Assembly (NCBI GenBank): GCA_051879315.1
Contig: JBJELW010000064.1
Coordinates: 1 to 17,811, forward strand
Reading direction: 5' to 3'
DNA length: 17,811 nucleotides
Origin: Roseburia_C sp051879315
Lineage (GTDB): Bacteria > Bacillota > Clostridia > Lachnospirales > Lachnospiraceae
Shown here: positions 6,614 to 15,586 of the stretch, piece after piece
How the letters are laid out: every line of letters begins with the position of its first letter
Numbering within the stretch: the first letter of the stretch is position 1
Notes under the pieces: generated by a model
Seen by the model: only the letters and a program-made list of their open reading frames with translations
Database searches by the model: none
What the model was told of the DNA's origin: nothing
Position numbers and translations under genes: made by a program

Positions 6614-7696
6614 ATGAGCAGAGTGTATAATTTTTCTGCAGGACCGGCTGTTTTGCCGGAAGAGGTTTTAAAGGAAGCCGCAGACGAGATGTTGGATTAC
6701 AGAGGAACCGGCATGTCCGTTATGGAGATGAGCCATCGTTCCAAAGCATATGACACCATCATCAAAGAGGCAGAGGCAGATCTTAGAGATCTTATGAATA
6801 TTCCGGATAATTACAAGGTACTGTTTTTACAGGGTGGAGCATCCCAGCAGTTTGCCATGATCCCCATGAACCTGATGAAGAACAAAAAAGCAGCGTACAT
6901 CGTAACCGGACAGTGGGCAAAGAAAGCATATCAGGAGGCTAAGATCTATGGTGATGCGGTTGAGGTAGCTTCCTCCGCTGATAAGACATTCTCTTACATT
7001 CCGGATTGTTCAGATCTGGATATTCCGGAAGATGCAGATTATGTATATATCTGTGAGAACAACACCATTTACGGAACCAAGTTTAAGACTTTACCCAACA
7101 CAAAGGGTCATACATTGGTAGCAGATGTTTCTTCCTGCTTCCTGTCAGAGCCTGTGGATGTTACCAAGTACGGCGTGATTTATGGCGGCGTTCAGAAGAA
7201 CATCGGACCTGCCGGTGTGGTAATCGTGATCATCCGCGAGGATCTCATCACAGAGGATACTTTACCGGGAACTCCTACCATGTTAAAATACAAGACCCAT
7301 GCAGATGCAGATTCTCTGTACAATACCCCGCCTGCATACGGTATTTACATTTGTGGAAAGGTATTCAAGTGGCTGAAGAAGATGGGCGGTCTTTCTGTTA
7401 TGAAGGAGCGCAACGAGGAGAAGGCAAAGATTCTTTACGATTTCTTAGACCAGAGCAAACTCTTTAAGGGTACGGTAGTGCCGGAGGATCGTTCCCTGAT
7501 GAATGTTCCTTTTGTGACAGGAGATGCAGATCTGGATGCAAAGTTTGTAAAGGAAGCAGCAGATGCCGGATTTGTAAACCTGAAAGGACACAGAACCGTA
7601 GGTGGTATGCGCGCCAGCATTTATAATGCAATGCCCAAGGAAGGCGTTGAGAAGTTAGTAGAATTTATGAAGAAGTTTGAGGAGGAGAATGCATAA
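6614..7696 (+). CDS. serC: Phosphoserine aminotransferase
   Basis: SerC transfers the amino group of glutamate to 3-phosphohydroxypyruvate, making phosphoserine; it may also serve in pyridoxal phosphate synthesis in some bacteria. The 360 residues match the class V aminotransferase SerC family. Seen: the start YNFSAGPAVLPEEVL, GMSVMEMSHRSKAY, LQGGASQQFAMIPMNL that binds cofactor phosphate, TGQWAKKA, ADVSSCFLSEPVDV with the pyridoxal aspartate, and GGVQKNIGPAG with the Schiff-base lysine K195. AGGAGGAAG lies just upstream of the ATG. Its stop TAA shares one base with the serA ATG, so the two are translationally coupled. Confidence 0.96.
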   Translation: MSRVYNFSAGPAVLPEEVLKEAADEMLDYRGTGMSVMEMSHRSKAYDTIIKEAEADLRDLMNIPDNYKVLFLQGGASQQFAMIPMNLMKNKKAAYIVTGQWAKKAYQEAKIYGDAVEVASSADKTFSYIPDCSDLDIPEDADYVYICENNTIYGTKFKTLPNTKGHTLVADVSSCFLSEPVDVTKYGVIYGGVQKNIGPAGVVIVIIREDLITEDTLPGTPTMLKYKTHADADSLYNTPPAYGIYICGKVFKWLKKMGGLSVMKERNEEKAKILYDFLDQSKLFKGTVVPEDRSLMNVPFVTGDADLDAKFVKEAADAGFVNLKGHRTVGGMRASIYNAMPKEGVEKLVEFMKKFEEENA

Positions 7697-8859
7697 TGTT
7701 TCAGTATACATGCTTAAATCCCATTGCAAATGTGGGTCTGGATCTTCTGACCGCAGATTATAACAAGGTGGATGAATTAAAGGATGCCCAGGCCGTATTG
7801 GTCAGAAGTGCAGCAATGCATGATCTGGAGCTGCCGGAGGGACTTCTGACAGTAGCCAGAGCAGGAGCCGGAGTAAACAATATCCCGCTGGATAAATGTG
7901 CAGACGCAGGTATTGTTGTATTCAACACACCGGGAGCAAATGCAAACGGTGTAAAGGAGCTGGTATTCGCAGGAATGCTTTTGGCTGCCCGTGATATCAC
8001 AGGAGGTATCGACTGGGTAAAATCCGAGCAGGAAAACGCAGACATTGCAAAAGCAGCTGAGAAGCAGAAAAAAGCATTTGCCGGAACTGAGATTGCCGGA
8101 AAGAAACTGGGTGTTATCGGACTGGGAGCCATCGGTGTGAAGGTTGCCAACGCAGCATTGAATCTGGATATGGAAGTGTATGGATACGATCCCTATATTT
8201 CCGTAAATGCAGCATGGAATCTGTCCAGCGCAGTAAAGCATGTGGCTTCCGCAGAGGACATTTACAAGGAGTGTGATTATATCACAATCCACGTTCCACT
8301 GATGGATTCCACCAAAAAGATGATTAATAAAGAAGCCATCGATATGATGAAGCCCACCGCAGTGATTCTGAATTTCGCCCGTGATCTGCTGGTTGATGAG
8401 GATGCTGTTGTGGCAGCGCTGGAAGAGGGTAAGATTCGTAAGTATGTTTCTGATTTCCCCAATCCCACCACTGCAGGAAAGGCCGGATGTATTGTGACTC
8501 CTCATATCGGAGCTTCCACCGAGGAGTCCGAAGATAACTGTGCAGTGATGGCTGTGCAGGAGATCCGTGATTTCCTGGAGAACGGAAATATTACACATTC
8601 TGTAAATTATCCGGACTGCAATATGGGAACCTGTGAATCTGCGGCAAGAGTGCTGATTCTTCACAAGAACATCAAGGGAATGATCAGCCGTTACACCACA
8701 ATTTTAGGTGATGCGGGTATCAATATTTCCAATATGACCAACAAGAGCAAGGGTGATTATGCCTGTGCATTGTTAGATCTGGATGCGCCTGTGGACGCAG
8801 AAGTGGCTGGAAAGCTTGCTGATGTGGAGGGTGTGTTAAAGGTTCGTGTGATAAAATAA
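7696..8859 (+). CDS. serA: D-3-phosphoglycerate dehydrogenase, short ACT-domain type
   Basis: SerA oxidises 3-phosphoglycerate with NAD, the entry step of serine synthesis. The 387 residues consist of a split substrate domain (about 1-100 and 280-310), a central Rossmann domain (about 101-280) with GLGAIG at 142-147, and a C-terminal ACT domain from about 318 (ILHKNIKGMISRYTTILGDA) that probably senses serine. The intervening ASB domain of long SerA proteins is absent. Catalytic R229 (NFARD) and H270 (TPHIGAST) are present, but the segment between them reads KYVSDFPNP where most relatives have a DVF..EP pattern carrying the catalytic Glu. GGAGG within the end of serC is its ribosome site. A terminator follows 10 bases after the stop. 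Confidence 0.92.
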   Translation: MFQYTCLNPIANVGLDLLTADYNKVDELKDAQAVLVRSAAMHDLELPEGLLTVARAGAGVNNIPLDKCADAGIVVFNTPGANANGVKELVFAGMLLAARDITGGIDWVKSEQENADIAKAAEKQKKAFAGTEIAGKKLGVIGLGAIGVKVANAALNLDMEVYGYDPYISVNAAWNLSSAVKHVASAEDIYKECDYITIHVPLMDSTKKMINKEAIDMMKPTAVILNFARDLLVDEDAVVAALEEGKIRKYVSDFPNPTTAGKAGCIVTPHIGASTEESEDNCAVMAVQEIRDFLENGNITHSVNYPDCNMGTCESAARVLILHKNIKGMISRYTTILGDAGINISNMTNKSKGDYACALLDLDAPVDAEVAGKLADVEGVLKVRVIK

Positions 8860-8869
8860 AACCCAAAAG

Positions 8870-8909
8870 CGGGCTGGCAGGTGATTGTCAGCCCGTTTCT
8901 TTGCTTTTT
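8870..8909 (+). terminator. Rho-independent terminator after serA
   Basis: CGGGCTGGCA pairs with TGTCAGCCCG with one wobble around a six-base loop, followed by a T-rich tract (TTTCTTTGCTTTTT). A preceding AAAA run could make it work in both directions. It lies between serA and the DUF1015 gene, only 31 bases before the latter's ATG. Confidence 0.85.
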
Positions 8910-8940
8910 GGCAAACTTATTACGATATGGAGGATAAAAT

Positions 8941-10179
8941 ATGGCAGATATCAAGGCATTTTGCGCCATCAGACCACGGGAAGATGAGGCGGATCAGATT
9001 GCAGCATTGCCCTATGACGTATACAACCGCAAAGAGGCAAAGGAGGCGGTGTCAGGACATGAAAAGTCTTTTCTGCGCATCGACCGGGCGGAGACACAGT
9101 TTGATGACTCTGTGGATACCTATGATCCCAGAGTGTATCAGAAGGCCCATGATCTGTTATGGCAGATGGTGGAGCAGGGGGATTTTGTAAAAGAAGAAAG
9201 ACCCTGCTATTACATTTACGAACTGACCATGGATGGCCGGACCCAGACCGGAATTGTGGCCTGCGCCTCCATTGATGATTATGCCAATCAGATCATTAAA
9301 AAGCATGAGAATACCAGGGTGGACAAGGAACAGGACCGCATCAATCATGTAAATATCTGTGATGCCCAGACTGGTCCCATTTTCCTGGCTTATCGCTCCA
9401 ATGAAATTATTAATGGAATTGTGGATAAAGTCAAAGAAGGAAAGCCGGTGTATGATTTTGTGGCGGAGGATGGAATCGGCCATCGCGCTTACATCATTGA
9501 TGAACCCACAGATATTCAAAACATTCGGGATGCATTTGCCGGCATCAATGAAATCTATATTGCGGACGGGCACCATCGGGCAGCATCTGCTGTTAAGGTG
9601 GGATTTTTAAGAAGGGAGCAGCATCCGGAATATACCGGGGAAGAGGAATTTAACTATTTCCTGTCTGTGCTGTTTCCGGACGACCAGCTGATGATTATGG
9701 ATTACAACCGGGTGGTGAAGGATCTGGCCGGAATGACGGAAACAGAATTTTTAGATAAGATGCGGGGAATCTTTCAGGTGGGGGAGCCGCAAAAGAATGC
9801 CATCCGCCCTGCGGAGAAGGGGCAGTTTTCCATGTACCTGTCCGGTAACTGGTATCCCTGTGGGATCAGGGAAAAGGACCGCAGTCTGGATCCGGTGGAC
9901 GGACTGGATGTTTCCCTGCTTCAGAATCTTTTGCTGGGTCCGGTGTTTGGCATCGAGGATCCGAAGACCGATCAGCGCATTGACTTTGTGGGAGGCATCC
10001 GGGGACTGGAGGAACTGGAACGCCGGGTGAAGACGGACTGTAAGGTCGCTTTTGCCATGTACCCGACAGATATCCGTGAACTGTTTGCCGTGGCAGATGC
10101 CGGGAGGTTGATGCCTCCCAAATCTACCTGGTTTGAACCGAAGCTTCGCAGCGGATTATTTATTCATGCGTTATCTTAG
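8941..10179 (+). CDS. DUF1015 family protein beside the serine genes
   Basis: The 412-residue product matches the DUF1015 family (length about 400-430), whose function I do not know to be established. Landmarks are the N-terminal FCAIRPRED and LPYDVYN segments, IKKHENTR at 119-126, and ADGHHRAAS at 208-215. The DGHHR pattern resembles the active-site motif of the ParB/sulfiredoxin fold, which includes the free-serine kinases SerK and SbnI. I saw no signal peptide or membrane span, so it should be cytoplasmic. GGAGG at 8929-8933 precedes the ATG. No clear promoter lies between the serA terminator and this gene, so it may depend on read-through. Its position next to serC-serA suggests a role in serine or phosphoserine metabolism, which is inference. 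Confidence 0.85.
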   Translation: MADIKAFCAIRPREDEADQIAALPYDVYNRKEAKEAVSGHEKSFLRIDRAETQFDDSVDTYDPRVYQKAHDLLWQMVEQGDFVKEERPCYYIYELTMDGRTQTGIVACASIDDYANQIIKKHENTRVDKEQDRINHVNICDAQTGPIFLAYRSNEIINGIVDKVKEGKPVYDFVAEDGIGHRAYIIDEPTDIQNIRDAFAGINEIYIADGHHRAASAVKVGFLRREQHPEYTGEEEFNYFLSVLFPDDQLMIMDYNRVVKDLAGMTETEFLDKMRGIFQVGEPQKNAIRPAEKGQFSMYLSGNWYPCGIREKDRSLDPVDGLDVSLLQNLLLGPVFGIEDPKTDQRIDFVGGIRGLEELERRVKTDCKVAFAMYPTDIRELFAVADAGRLMPPKSTWFEPKLRSGLFIHALS

Positions 10180-10250
10180 GCGGTGCATGTGATGGCATAT
10201 TTGCCGGAGATTGATTTTGCATGACGATCTTGGATTAGGAGGAGAGTAGC

Positions 10251-11159
10251 ATGATACCATTTTACATGTTGACGGTGGAAGCATCCACAGAGGAAATTAC
10301 AGCGGAGGAAATGGCGAAGGTGTTAGAAAAAGTAAAGGAGCCCGGTGTGATCCAATCCTATCTGGAAGGGATTGTGCCGAATGTTCTGGCATTCCTTTTT
10401 CAGGTTGTTGTGGCACTTCTGATTTATTTGATTGGAGGAAAAATCATTAAACTGGTGCGCAGGCTTGTAAAGAAAATGCTGGATCGGCGGGATGCAGACG
10501 AGGGGCTGAAGCAGTTTCTGGATGCTCTGATTAAATTTCTGTGTTATTTTTTCCTGATTATGATTATTCTTTCTCTGTTCGGTATTGCAACCACTTCGGC
10601 TATAGCAGTTTTGGGCTCTGCCGGACTCACCATAGGAATGGCACTGCAGGGAAGCCTGTCTAATTTTGCAGGCGGGGTATTGATTCTTCTGCTGAAACCC
10701 TTCCGGGTGGGCGACTATATCGTGGAAGATTCCCATGGCAATGAGGGAACGGTGGATGAAATTTCTGTGTTTTATACCAAGCTGAGAAGTGTAGACAACC
10801 GGGTGATCGTGATACCAAATGGAACATTGGCCAACAGTAGCCTGACTAACGTAACACATTGTGAAAAAAGAATGGTGGACATTAAGGTGGGCGTATCCTA
10901 TGGGGCAGACCTGAAAACAGCGAAAGAGGTAGTTCTCCGGGTGTTGCTGCAGGATCCGGACCGCTTGCCGCAGGAGGAGCCGAAGGTATTTGTCTCGGAA
11001 CTGGGAGATTCGGCGGTGATTCTTGGTGCCCGGATCTGGACTTCCACAGAAAAATACTGGGAGTGCCGGTGGCGCTTGATGGAGCAGATTAAAATTGCTC
11101 TGGATGCAAACCATATTGAAATTCCGTATCAACAATTGGACATAAATATCAAAAAATAA
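10251..11159 (+). CDS. mscS: Small-conductance mechanosensitive channel, MscS family
   Basis: MscS channels open under membrane tension and release solutes on osmotic downshock. The 302-residue protein has an N-terminal region of about 40 mostly polar residues, then TM1 at about 43-66, TM2 at about 92-111 and the pore helix TM3 at about 117-148. The pore segment AVLGSAGLTIGMALQGSLSNFAGG is split here as AVLGSAGLTIG and MALQGSLSNFAGG; the glycine/alanine packing and the QGSLSNFAGG turn are nearly those of the classical protein. The beta domain follows with KPFRVGDYI and PNGTLANSSLTN, and a C-terminal alpha/beta domain completes it. AGGAGGAGA lies before the ATG. No clear promoter was found in the 71-base upstream gap, so it may be transcribed with the DUF1015 gene. 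Confidence 0.95.
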   Translation: MIPFYMLTVEASTEEITAEEMAKVLEKVKEPGVIQSYLEGIVPNVLAFLFQVVVALLIYLIGGKIIKLVRRLVKKMLDRRDADEGLKQFLDALIKFLCYFFLIMIILSLFGIATTSAIAVLGSAGLTIGMALQGSLSNFAGGVLILLLKPFRVGDYIVEDSHGNEGTVDEISVFYTKLRSVDNRVIVIPNGTLANSSLTNVTHCEKRMVDIKVGVSYGADLKTAKEVVLRVLLQDPDRLPQEEPKVFVSELGDSAVILGARIWTSTEKYWECRWRLMEQIKIALDANHIEIPYQQLDINIKK

Positions 11160-11168
11160 GTATTTTAT

Positions 11169-11197
11169 TTGACAAAGTATGGGAAATGTGCTAATGT
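11169..11197 (+). promoter_or_regulatory. Sigma-A promoter of the cold-shock gene
   Basis: A perfect TTGACA (11169-11174), a 17-base spacer, then TAATGT (11192-11197) preceded by TGC, an extended -10 element. The predicted leader is about 57 bases and contains a small GCAC/GTGC hairpin (about 11213-11225). Confidence 0.8.
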
Positions 11198-11260
11198 TAG
11201 TGGGTAAATGGGGCACGTGATGTGCAATTTCTAGTTTTATCGTATTAGGAGGAAAGATTA

Positions 11261-11461
11261 ATGCAAGGAACTGTAAAGTGGTTTAACGCAAAGAAAGGCT
11301 ATGGATTTATTTCAGATGCTGAGGGAAATGATGTATTTGTACATTTTTCCGCATTACAGATGGATGGATTCAAGGAGCTGAAAGACGGAGAAGCCGTTGA
11401 ATTCGAAGTAGTAGATGGAGAGAAGGGACCTCAGGCAGCAAACGTTGTTCGCTTAGGTTAA
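11261..11461 (+). CDS. Cold-shock protein, CspA family
   Basis: A 66-residue single cold-shock domain that binds single-stranded RNA and DNA and acts as an RNA chaperone. RNP1 is KGYGFI at 12-17 and RNP2 is DVFVHF at 24-29; W7 and F8 complete the aromatic binding face. AGGAGGA lies seven bases before the ATG. It is a single-gene transcript with its own strong promoter and terminator. Which csp paralogue it corresponds to cannot be told from sequence alone, so no symbol is given. Confidence 0.95.
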   Translation: MQGTVKWFNAKKGYGFISDAEGNDVFVHFSALQMDGFKELKDGEAVEFEVVDGEKGPQAANVVRLG

Positions 11462-11488
11462 TCTATAAATCGTACAGAGAATGAATTA

Positions 11489-11520
11489 AGAGAATCCCAT
11501 GAGTGGGGTTCTCTTTTTTT
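11489..11520 (+). terminator. Rho-independent terminator after the cold-shock gene
   Basis: AGAGAATCCCA pairs with TGGGGTTCTCT with one wobble around the loop TGAG, and is followed by a run of T residues. It begins 27 bases after the stop codon. Confidence 0.9.
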
Positions 11521-11541
11521 GGCAGAATATAAAAGTAATCA

Positions 11542-11570
11542 TTTATTCTTTTTGTAAAATATAGTAAAAT
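11542..11570 (+). promoter_or_regulatory. Possible promoter of the M16C peptidase gene
   Basis: TTTATT (11542-11547), a 17-base spacer and TAAAAT (11565-11570) in a very AT-rich stretch. The -35 box is poor. A different pairing using TTGTAA at 11552 is also possible, so the exact start is uncertain, but a promoter is expected after the preceding terminator. Confidence 0.4.
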
Positions 11571-11607
11571 GTAATACAGATTGTAATGAAAACAGAAAAG
11601 GAGAACA

Positions 11608-14526
11608 ATGGTGGATTTTGATAAATTAACAGCATATCAACTGGTGAAAGAGGAGAATCTTCCGGATATCCATTCCAAGGGATATCTGCTGAAGCATAGA
11701 AAGAGCGGGGCAAGGATCGCATTGATTCCCAATGAGGACGAGAACAAAGTATTTTATATCGGATTCCGTACACCGGTGGAGGACAGTACCGGCGTTCCCC
11801 ACATTATTGAACATACCGTGTTGTGTGGCTCTGACAAGTTCCCGGTGAAGGATCCCTTTGTGGAACTGGTGAAGGGCTCCCTGAATACCTTTTTAAATGC
11901 CATGACCTATCCGGATAAAACCATGTATCCGGTGGCCAGCTGCAATGATAAAGATTTTAAGAATCTTATGGATGTGTATCTGGATGCAGTTTTTCATCCG
12001 AATATTTACAAAAAAGAAGAAATATTCCGACAGGAAGGATGGCATTATGAACTGGAAGACCCGGATGGGCCTGTCACGATCAATGGTGTGGTCTACAATG
12101 AAATGAAGGGTGCGTTTTCCTCCCCGGAGGGCGTGCTGGATCGGATGATCTTATCCTCTCTGTTTCCGGACACCACTTATGGCAATGAATCCGGAGGAGA
12201 TCCGGAATGTATTCCTGATCTGACCTATGAACAGTATCTGGACTTCCATCGCAGATATTATCATCCCAGCAATTCCTACATTTATTTATACGGCGATATG
12301 GATATGGTGGAACGGCTGGAGTTTCTGGATCGTGAGTATCTGTCTGATTACGATGCTATTGCTCTGGATTCTACCATTGCGTTGCAAAAACCTTTTGACA
12401 AACCGGTGTCAGTGACGAAGGAATATTCCATTGCCAGTGGAGAGAAGGAGGAGGATAATGCCTATTTATCCTATAATGCAGTCATCGGAACAAATTTAGA
12501 ACCCAGATTGACGCTGGCTTTTGAAATTCTGGATTATGCATTGTTAAATGCGCCGGGGGCACCGCTTCGCCAGGCCATTTTGGATGCAGGAATCGGCAAG
12601 GATGTCATGGGAGGATTTGATAACAGTACCCTGCAGCCTGTATTTTCTGTGGTGGCGAAAAATGCCAACACAAAGGATGCGGATCGATTGGTACAACTGG
12701 TGGATGAGACCTTACGTGGATTGGTAAAGGGCGGATTAAATCAGCGCTCCCTTCTTGCAGGTATTAACAGTTCGGAGTTTCGGTTCCGTGAGGCGGATTA
12801 CGGAAATTACCCCAAGGGCCTGATCTATGGCCTGGACTGTATGGACAGCTGGCTGTACGACGAGGAAGAACCTTTTATGTATCTGAAACTTCTGGATACC
12901 TACGCTTTCTTGAAAGAACAGGTGAAAGAGGGCTATTTTGAACAGCTCATTGACACTTACCTGCTGAAAAACACACATAAATCTGTGGTTTGCATTGAAC
13001 CGAAAAAGGGTTTAAATGCAAGGCTGGAGGAGAAACTGGCAGAGAAGATGGCCAGATATAAGGAGAGCCTGACTCCGGAGCAGGTGGGGCAGCTTGCAGA
13101 GTCCACCAGACAGTTGAAGCAGTATCAGGAGGAGCCTTCCTCCAGAGAGGACCTTGAGAAAATTCCGCTGTTAAAGAGAACAGACTTAAGAAAACAGGCA
13201 TCTCCGTTCCATTACAGCTGCAGGCAAATCGACGGGATCCCTGTGATTCACACCAATGTCAATACCAATGGAATTCTTTATCTGAATTTCCTGTTTGATA
13301 CGGCGCATGTTGCAGCGGAAGATGTGGAATATCTGGGTATTTTAAAAGCGGTGCTGGGATTTGTGGATACAGAGAAATATGGATTTTCCCAATTGGCCGA
13401 CGAGATTAATCTGGTGACCGGCGGCATGGCATCCAAGATCCAGGTATATGTTGATATCAATGATTATACGAAAATATCATATAAATTCGAAGTGCGGGTA
13501 AAAATTCTGTATGAGAAACTGGAGGAGGCACTGGATCTGGTTCTGCAGATTTTAAAGACTTCCAGTCTGACGGATGAAAAGCGTTTGCATGAGATTCTTG
13601 CCCAGGCCAAGTCCAGACTGCAGATGTCTTTGAGTTCGGCCGGTCATTCTGTGTCTGCCATGAGAGCCATGTCCTATTTCTCGCCGGTTGCAGATTACAA
13701 TGACCGGGTAGGAGGAATTGCACTGTACCGTAAGGTGTCGGATGTGGAGGAACATTTTGCGGAACGGTATGATGATTTGTCGAAAAAACTGGCACAGTTG
13801 ATGGCAGATATCTTCCAAAAGAAAAATCTTACTGTTGCTTGTACGGCGGATGAGGATGGATATCAGCTTCTTTCGTCAAAGCTTACGGATTTTGCAGAGT
13901 CTTTACCCTGCGTGGAGATAAAAGAAGGGACGACCGCTTTGACCTGCAAAAAGAAAAACGAAGGATTTATGGATGCCTCCAAGGTACAGTATGTATCAAG
14001 GGCCGGAAACTTTGTTCAGAAGGGGTATTCATACACCGGTCTTCTCCGTATCCTGAAGGTGATGCTGGGATATGATTATCTGTGGATCAATGTGAGGGTA
14101 AAAGGCGGTGCATACGGCTGTATGAGCGGTTTTCACCGAAACGGGGACAGCTTTTTCTGCTCATACAGGGATCCCAATCTGGGCAAGACCAATGAGATAT
14201 ATGAAGGCATTCCGGAATATCTGAGAGCGTTCCAGGCAGATGAGCGGGATATGACCAAGTTTATCATCGGAACGGTCAGCGACATGGATGTTCCACTGAT
14301 GCCGGCAGCACAGGGAGAACGCTCCGTCAGTGCGGTATTCAGCAACGTTACCTACGAGGATATCCAGAGGGAGCGGGATGAAATCTTAAATGCCCAGCCG
14401 GAGCACATGAGGGGGCTGGCTGATATGATGGAGGCAATCCTCCAGCAGGATTGTCTGTGTGTCATCGGCGCTGAGGAGAATCTTAAGGCGGAACAGGAAC
14501 TGTTTGACACGTTGGAAGCATTATAA
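11608..14526 (+). CDS. M16C family zinc metallopeptidase (insulinase/PreP-like)
   Basis: A 972-residue peptidase of the M16C subfamily, which degrades peptides inside a closed two-half chamber. The inverted zinc motif HxxEH is seen as H65-I-I-E68-H69, and E165 in YNEMKGAF is the probable third ligand. The middle holds the M16C-associated region (about 470-720), and the C-terminal half contains WINVRVKGGAYGCMSGF (near 830), where the conserved Arg and Tyr complete the active site across the chamber. No signal peptide is visible, so it is probably cytoplasmic. AAGGAGA precedes the ATG. The length is the usual one for this bacterial group. The era gene follows after 59 bases with no terminator. 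The natural substrate is unknown. Confidence 0.93.
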   Translation: MVDFDKLTAYQLVKEENLPDIHSKGYLLKHRKSGARIALIPNEDENKVFYIGFRTPVEDSTGVPHIIEHTVLCGSDKFPVKDPFVELVKGSLNTFLNAMTYPDKTMYPVASCNDKDFKNLMDVYLDAVFHPNIYKKEEIFRQEGWHYELEDPDGPVTINGVVYNEMKGAFSSPEGVLDRMILSSLFPDTTYGNESGGDPECIPDLTYEQYLDFHRRYYHPSNSYIYLYGDMDMVERLEFLDREYLSDYDAIALDSTIALQKPFDKPVSVTKEYSIASGEKEEDNAYLSYNAVIGTNLEPRLTLAFEILDYALLNAPGAPLRQAILDAGIGKDVMGGFDNSTLQPVFSVVAKNANTKDADRLVQLVDETLRGLVKGGLNQRSLLAGINSSEFRFREADYGNYPKGLIYGLDCMDSWLYDEEEPFMYLKLLDTYAFLKEQVKEGYFEQLIDTYLLKNTHKSVVCIEPKKGLNARLEEKLAEKMARYKESLTPEQVGQLAESTRQLKQYQEEPSSREDLEKIPLLKRTDLRKQASPFHYSCRQIDGIPVIHTNVNTNGILYLNFLFDTAHVAAEDVEYLGILKAVLGFVDTEKYGFSQLADEINLVTGGMASKIQVYVDINDYTKISYKFEVRVKILYEKLEEALDLVLQILKTSSLTDEKRLHEILAQAKSRLQMSLSSAGHSVSAMRAMSYFSPVADYNDRVGGIALYRKVSDVEEHFAERYDDLSKKLAQLMADIFQKKNLTVACTADEDGYQLLSSKLTDFAESLPCVEIKEGTTALTCKKKNEGFMDASKVQYVSRAGNFVQKGYSYTGLLRILKVMLGYDYLWINVRVKGGAYGCMSGFHRNGDSFFCSYRDPNLGKTNEIYEGIPEYLRAFQADERDMTKFIIGTVSDMDVPLMPAAQGERSVSAVFSNVTYEDIQRERDEILNAQPEHMRGLADMMEAILQQDCLCVIGAEENLKAEQELFDTLEAL

Positions 14527-14585
14527 TTGGATGCAAATCCAGAAACAAGGCTCGCAAGTGTGTCTTGGAGATAAGAGAGGATACT

Positions 14586-15497
14586 ATGAAAGAAAATTTT
14601 AAATCGGGATTCGTTACGTTAATCGGGAGACCCAATGTAGGGAAATCCACCCTGATGAATCACCTGATCGGACAAAAGATCGCCATTACATCCAATAAAC
14701 CACAGACTACAAGAAACCGGATTCAGACTGTGTATACGGACGAGGAGCGGGGGCAGATCATTTTTGTGGACACACCGGGAATCCACAAGGCGAAAAACAA
14801 GCTTGGGGAGTACATGGTCAATGTGGCGGAACACACCTTAAATGAGGTGGATGTGATTCTCTGGCTGGTGGAGCCCAGTGACTTTATCGGTGCAGGGGAG
14901 CAGCACATTCTCGAAAAGCTGCAAGGGATTACCACGCCGGTAATCCTGGTGATCAATAAGATGGATACGCTGGCAAACCGGGATGAGATGCTTGCCTACA
15001 TTGATCGCTACAGCAAAGAGTATGATTTTGCTGAGATCGTGCCGGCATCCGCTCTCCGGGGAGAGAATACACAGGTGATTTTGGATCTCATCTTTAAATA
15101 TCTGCCTTACGGTCCCATGTTTTATGATGAGGACACTGTGACGGACCAGCCGGAGCGGCAGATCGTGGCGGAGTTGATCCGGGAGAAGGCACTGCATGCT
15201 TTAGATGAAGAGGTTCCTCATGGGATTGCTGTTGCCATTGATCAGATGAAAAAACGTCCCGGAAAACGGATGTATGACATTGACGCCACCATTATCTGTG
15301 AGAGGGATTCCCATAAAGGAATCATAATCGGGAAGCAGGGCAGTATGTTGAAGAAGATCGGTACCAATGCCCGCTATGAGATTGAGCGCCTGCTGGACGC
15401 AAAGGTGAATTTGAAGCTTTGGGTGAAGGTAAAAAAGGATTGGCGGGACAGTGATTATATGATTAAAAATTTCGGTTATCGGGAGGATGAAATTTAA
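14586..15497 (+). CDS. era: GTPase Era
   Basis: Era binds the 3' end of 16S rRNA and assists maturation of the small ribosomal subunit. The start at 14586 gives 303 residues with AGAGAGG just upstream; an in-frame TTG at 14565 lies before that ribosome site and is rejected. GTPase motifs: GRPNVGKS at 14-21, the switch I region PQTTRNRI, DTPG at 62-65, NKMD at 124-127, and SAL near 155. The C-terminal KH domain has the GKQG loop at 249-252 followed by SMLKKIG. It lies upstream of a yqzL-like gene and recO, the classical Firmicute order. No clear promoter was found in the 59-base gap, so it may be co-transcribed with the peptidase gene. Confidence 0.96.
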   Translation: MKENFKSGFVTLIGRPNVGKSTLMNHLIGQKIAITSNKPQTTRNRIQTVYTDEERGQIIFVDTPGIHKAKNKLGEYMVNVAEHTLNEVDVILWLVEPSDFIGAGEQHILEKLQGITTPVILVINKMDTLANRDEMLAYIDRYSKEYDFAEIVPASALRGENTQVILDLIFKYLPYGPMFYDEDTVTDQPERQIVAELIREKALHALDEEVPHGIAVAIDQMKKRPGKRMYDIDATIICERDSHKGIIIGKQGSMLKKIGTNARYEIERLLDAKVNLKLWVKVKKDWRDSDYMIKNFGYREDEI

Positions 15498-15586
15498 AAC
15501 TGGCTGATATTGACAGTATGGAGTGCCGGACTTTTGGAGAACCTAGAAATAGGGATTCAATCGAAAGAAAAGGAAGGTAAACTGCA

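Noticed and set aside
7777..8664. 295-codon open frame antisense to serA
   Set aside because: It is cysteine- and histidine-rich, as expected from reading a conserved gene backwards; no start signal was seen.
10323..11216. 297-codon open frame antisense to mscS
   Set aside because: It is opposite a clear membrane channel gene and crosses the cold-shock promoter; it has no motif of its own.
14565..14585. TTG start for era
   Set aside because: It would precede the AGAGAGG ribosome site that fits the ATG at 14586, and it adds seven residues that match nothing in the family.
15510..15540. TTGACA in the era-yqzL gap
   Set aside because: No -10-like sequence follows at 16-18 bases, so it is probably chance.
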